Assembly (NCBI GenBank): GCA_905200615.1
Contig: CAJKLB010000059.1
Coordinates: 1 to 8,975, forward strand
Source: an uncultured Selenomonadales bacterium
GTDB lineage: Bacteria > Bacillota > Clostridia > Christensenellales > QALW01
Direction of reading: 5' to 3'
Length of the DNA stretch: 8,975 nucleotides
Below are positions 6,405 to 8,975 of the stretch, in pieces. A program made the position numbers and the translations under genes. A model generated the notes under the pieces. It did no database searches. It saw only the letters and a program-made list of their open reading frames with translations, and was not told the DNA's origin. Within the stretch, counting starts at the first letter, position 1. Each line of letters begins with the position of its first letter.

Positions 6405-7673
6405 ATGGAACAAATCAAAACAGATGTACTGGTATTAGGCGGCGGAACCGCAGGGAGCTTTGCGGCAATTTCCGCGGCAAAAAGCGGCGCGGATACGCTG
6501 TTGATTGAGAAAAACGGAATTCTGGGCGGTACCATGACCATGGGCAGGGTAAACTTTCCGGGGCTTTTTTTCGCTTGGGGAAAGCAAATTATTTCCGGAC
6601 CCTGCTGGGAGGCTGTTTTACGGTGTCAAAATCGAGGAGGGGCTCAAATTCCAGCCATTTGCTATCATCCCCGGAAACATTGGGAGGAACAGATTTTACT
6701 GGATATTTTTACTTACGCCTGTGTGCTGGATGAAATGTGCAGCGAAAGCGGCGTGAAATTGCTGCTGCACGCAATGCCGGCTCAGGTGGAAGAGACAAAA
6801 GAAGGGGTAACGGTACTTGCGGCAACGAAAAACGGTCCGTTGAAAATTATGGCTTCGGTATTAATTGATGCAACCGGAGATGCCGACGGCGTTCGAATGG
6901 CCGGTTATGGCTGTGTAAAAAGCCGTGAGCTTCAGCCTGCCACATTGATCAATGACGTGGCGGGATATGATATGCAGACAATTGACAAACAGGCTTTTGA
7001 ACAATATATTCAAGAAGCCTGCAAAACCGGCCGGCTTTGTGCTGAGGATATGCAGGGAGGAAGTTTGTACGGGCAGCTTTGCAGCGGGCGGATATCTATG
7101 CATATTCCCTGTAAAGATGCGGAAACAAGCGAGGGAAAAACAGAGTTAGAGCTTGCCGGCCGGCGCGTGCTTTCTCGAATTATAAAATGCATTCAAGGTT
7201 TTGAGGGACTTGAAAATATTTTTGTATCGGCCTGCGGATTTGAATGCGGTGTGCGGGAAACTTGTAGGATTGTAGGGAACACAACGGTTACTGCGGAGAA
7301 TTATTTAGCGGGAAAACTATATGAAGACGCGGTGTGCTATTGCTTTTATCCTATTGATCTGCATCAGCCGACAGGGATCAAACAGATTTTTTTGGAAGAG
7401 GGAGTTATCCCTACGCTTCCGTATGGGGCAATGATTCCTAAAAATTCCAAGCATATTCTTGCCGCCGGCCGATGCGTTTCTTCCGATACCGATGCCAACA
7501 GCGCCATTCGGGTACAGGCTCCCTGTATGGCTTTGGGGCAGGCGGCTGGTGTGGCGGCATCGATTGCCGCCGCAGAGGCCGTGCCTGTGAAAGCGGTTCC
7601 TTTGGAAAAAATCAGAGCTGCTTTGAATCGTTTAGGGGCTATTGTGCCGCACCCCGGTTTTTTGGAAAAATAA
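6405..7673 (+). CDS. FAD-dependent oxidoreductase of the FAD_oxidored family
   Basis: This 422-residue cytoplasmic flavoprotein has a Rossmann FAD-binding fold. The dinucleotide motif GGGTAG is at 12-17 and the acidic residue ending the second strand, which binds the ribose, is E35 in LLIEK. Family motifs follow in order: LGGTMTMG (40-47), IDATGDADG (154-162), GVRETCRIVG (282-291), LPYGAMIP (338-345), AAGRCVSSDTDANSAIRV (353-370) and MALGQAAGVAA (375-385). These match the FAD_oxidored group (PF12831-like), whose members often sit near carbohydrate genes but mostly have no known substrate. There is no signal peptide or iron-sulfur cysteine cluster, although scattered cysteines are frequent. 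The start at 6405 is chosen because AGGAGG lies six bases upstream; an ATG at 6375 would precede that site and add eleven unlikely residues. It has its own promoter and is followed after 29 bases by the AlaX gene. Oxidation of a sugar-derived hydroxyl is a guess from context only. Confidence 0.88.
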   Translation: MEQIKTDVLVLGGGTAGSFAAISAAKSGADTLLIEKNGILGGTMTMGRVNFPGLFFAWGKQIISGPCWEAVLRCQNRGGAQIPAICYHPRKHWEEQILLDIFTYACVLDEMCSESGVKLLLHAMPAQVEETKEGVTVLAATKNGPLKIMASVLIDATGDADGVRMAGYGCVKSRELQPATLINDVAGYDMQTIDKQAFEQYIQEACKTGRLCAEDMQGGSLYGQLCSGRISMHIPCKDAETSEGKTELELAGRRVLSRIIKCIQGFEGLENIFVSACGFECGVRETCRIVGNTTVTAENYLAGKLYEDAVCYCFYPIDLHQPTGIKQIFLEEGVIPTLPYGAMIPKNSKHILAAGRCVSSDTDANSAIRVQAPCMALGQAAGVAASIAAAEAVPVKAVPLEKIRAALNRLGAIVPHPGFLEK

Positions 7674-7676
7674 AGT

Positions 7677-7690
7677 GTTTATGCGTAAAC
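7677..7690 (+). repeat. Small hairpin abutting the alaX ribosome binding site
   Basis: GTTTA (7677-7681) and TAAAC (7686-7690) form a 5-bp stem with loop TGCG, ending immediately before the AAGGAG at 7691-7696. It contains TTTATGCG, the reverse complement of the octamer at 5478-5485 in the lacZ/araC gap. The stem is too weak and lacks the T-run needed for a terminator. Confidence 0.3.
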
Positions 7691-7702
7691 AAGGAGAAAA
7701 GA

Positions 7703-8842
7703 ATGACCGAGAGATTATTTGACCGTAACAGTTTTATAAAAGAATTCCGGGCTACAGTGACGCAGTGCCTTGATAGAGAAGACAGGTTTGCCGTTGTGCT
7801 TGATCAAACCGCGTTTTTTCCCGAAGGAGGCGGGCAAAGGGGAGATACGGGTTTTTTGAATGAAAATCGAGTTCTGGATACGCAGGAGGAAGACGGCGTT
7901 ATTTATCATTCTATGAAAAAGCCTCTTCCGGTCAATCATTTAGTTGCCGGAAAAATTGATTGGGAACAGCGCTTTTCCCGTATGCAAAACCATACGGGAG
8001 AACATATTATTTCAGGCTTGGTCAATCGCTTGTACGGATACCATAATGTGGGGTTTCATTTAAATGATGAAGAAGTTACTATGGATTACGACGGCTTTTT
8101 GGATGAAACTGCCTTGCAGAAAATAGAGCTGCTTGCCAATCAGGTTATTGCGGAAGATATTCCTATAAAAGCTTGGTATCCTGAAAAGCCGGAGGAAATC
8201 GTTTACAGAAGTAAGCGTGCTTTGACGGGAAAAATTCGTTTAGTGGAAATTCCGGGAGTGGATGTGTGCGCGTGCTGCGCACCTCACGTGGAACGGACGG
8301 GTCAGGTAGGAATGCTGAAATTAACGGAAGCGCAAAGGTATAAAGGCGGGATCAGACTGCATATGAAATGCGGCTTCCGTGCTTTGTATGAGATTCGGGA
8401 GTATCGGCGGTGTTTGGAACAGCTATCGCGATTGCTTTCTTTGCCCTGGGCAGAGACCGTACAGGGAGTAGAAAAACTGAAACGCAGGCTGGTGGAAAGT
8501 GAATGGAAATATCAGCAGACCGCGTTGCTTTTGCTGAAAGAGCAGCTTGCTCAAAAAGAATACAGGGGCGGAAACTTATGTGTTTTTATTTCAGATGAAG
8601 CGTTGCTGAAAGAGGCGGCAGCGATCGTAAAAGAAAAGTGCAGCGGAATAGCGGGAGTCTTTTGCGGAAGTGACGAGGCGGGATATCGATATATGATTCT
8701 GTCATCAAGCTTTCTTTCTTGTGAAAAAAAAGCGGAAATTCAAGCGGCGTTGCGGGCGCGCGGCGGAGGGGACTCCTTTGTGCTACAGGGACATGCTAAT
8801 CAGTGCAGAAAAGAAATTGAAAAATACTTTTTTACAGAATGA
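7703..8842 (+). CDS. Alanyl-tRNA editing protein, AlaX type with DHHA1 domain
   Basis: This 379-residue free-standing relative of the alanyl-tRNA synthetase editing domain should hydrolyse mischarged tRNA-Ala (typically Ser-tRNA-Ala) in the cytoplasm. The N-terminal part has DQTAFFPEGGGQRGDTG (34-50), typical of AlaRS and AlaX second-domain folds. The zinc-binding editing core has HTGEH (97-101) and CCAPH (191-195), the usual HxxxH and CxxxH pairs. A helical, probably coiled segment (about 233-285) leads to a DHHA1-like C-terminal domain ending in ARGGGDSFVLQGHA (352-365), where the family's glycine-rich motif lies. The length fits the larger AlaX-L class. The start at 7703 has AAGGAG six bases upstream; the same frame is open further upstream, but that part overlaps the flavoprotein gene and is not family-like. 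It is probably co-transcribed with the flavoprotein gene, 29 bases away. No clear terminator follows. Confidence 0.92.
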   Translation: MTERLFDRNSFIKEFRATVTQCLDREDRFAVVLDQTAFFPEGGGQRGDTGFLNENRVLDTQEEDGVIYHSMKKPLPVNHLVAGKIDWEQRFSRMQNHTGEHIISGLVNRLYGYHNVGFHLNDEEVTMDYDGFLDETALQKIELLANQVIAEDIPIKAWYPEKPEEIVYRSKRALTGKIRLVEIPGVDVCACCAPHVERTGQVGMLKLTEAQRYKGGIRLHMKCGFRALYEIREYRRCLEQLSRLLSLPWAETVQGVEKLKRRLVESEWKYQQTALLLLKEQLAQKEYRGGNLCVFISDEALLKEAAAIVKEKCSGIAGVFCGSDEAGYRYMILSSSFLSCEKKAEIQAALRARGGGDSFVLQGHANQCRKEIEKYFFTE

Positions 8843-8866
8843 TTTTAAAAAAAATAATTTTTAATA

Positions 8867-8896
8867 TTGACATAATGTAAATAAAATTGCTATAAT
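8867..8896 (+). promoter_or_regulatory. Strong promoter at right edge for an unseen gene
   Basis: A perfect TTGACA (8867-8872) and a perfect TATAAT (8891-8896) with TGC just before it (extended -10) are separated by 18 bases. Transcription would run rightward from about 8903 out of the window. The transcribed part visible (8903-8975) has no start codon with a good ribosome binding site. An ATG at 8934 opens a 14-codon frame to the edge but is preceded only by a weak TAGAAAG. Confidence 0.8.
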
Positions 8897-8975
8897 ATTT
8901 TAAAAGAATTTATCTTTAAGTATGTAGAAAGCTATGAGTTTGAGCTTCCCGGGGATAAATGGAATCTTTGTATTG

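Noticed and set aside
7027..7475. Repeated GCCGGC/CCGGCC words near 7027, 7156 and 7463
   Set aside because: They lie in coding sequence at glycine, alanine and arginine codons and show no regular spacing.
7472..7702. Upstream extension of the AlaX frame inside the flavoprotein gene
   Set aside because: The translated extension is not family-like and overlaps a well-supported gene, while 7703 has a proper ribosome binding site.
1..8975. CRISPR array, tRNA, rRNA, prophage genes or a defence island
   Set aside because: No regularly spaced direct repeats, no cloverleaf-like segment and no such protein families were seen.

Overview
The window looks like chromosomal DNA from a low-to-mid-GC Bacillota, most likely a gut-type Clostridia. 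The evidence is strong AGGAGG-type ribosome binding sites, AT-rich intergenic DNA with TTGACA/TATAAT promoters (several with an extended -10 TGn), a PurB of the SSAMAYKRNP type, and an AraC regulator of the kind that controls Bacillota sugar genes. I cannot name the genus.

Layout. Positions 1-590 hold the decayed remains of an IS1182-type transposase, with at least two frameshifts, an internal deletion and a lost catalytic aspartate. It is followed by a strong 14-bp hairpin at 541-572. Positions 641-2071 (minus) encode adenylosuccinate lyase PurB, with its own extended -10 promoter just upstream; the hairpin at 541-572 is its likely terminator. Positions 2262-5405 (minus) encode a large cytoplasmic GH2 beta-galactosidase. 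The 129-bp gap at 5406-5534 is a divergent control region: lacZ reads left and an AraC-family regulator (5535-6293, plus) reads right. A consensus-like promoter at 6304-6332 then drives a flavoprotein oxidoreductase of the FAD_oxidored type (6405-7673, plus). An AlaX-type alanyl-tRNA editing protein (7703-8842, plus) follows 29 bp later and probably shares its transcript. The window ends with a strong promoter at 8867-8896 firing into sequence beyond the edge.

How the genes work together. The divergent AraC regulator and GH2 enzyme form a classic local sugar-response pair in which the regulator probably senses a galactoside or breakdown product. No transporter is visible. The flavoprotein may oxidise a sugar-derived or other small molecule, but its substrate cannot be read from sequence. 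PurB and AlaX are housekeeping genes and need not be related to the sugar genes. A heptamer GCATAAA/TTTATGC occurs in three leader regions of the right half and is a candidate shared regulatory site.

I found no convincing new multi-gene system here. The items most worth a second look are the recurring heptamer, the CATAAAAA repeats in the lacZ/araC gap, the unknown role of the flavoprotein, and the anatomy of the transposase relic.
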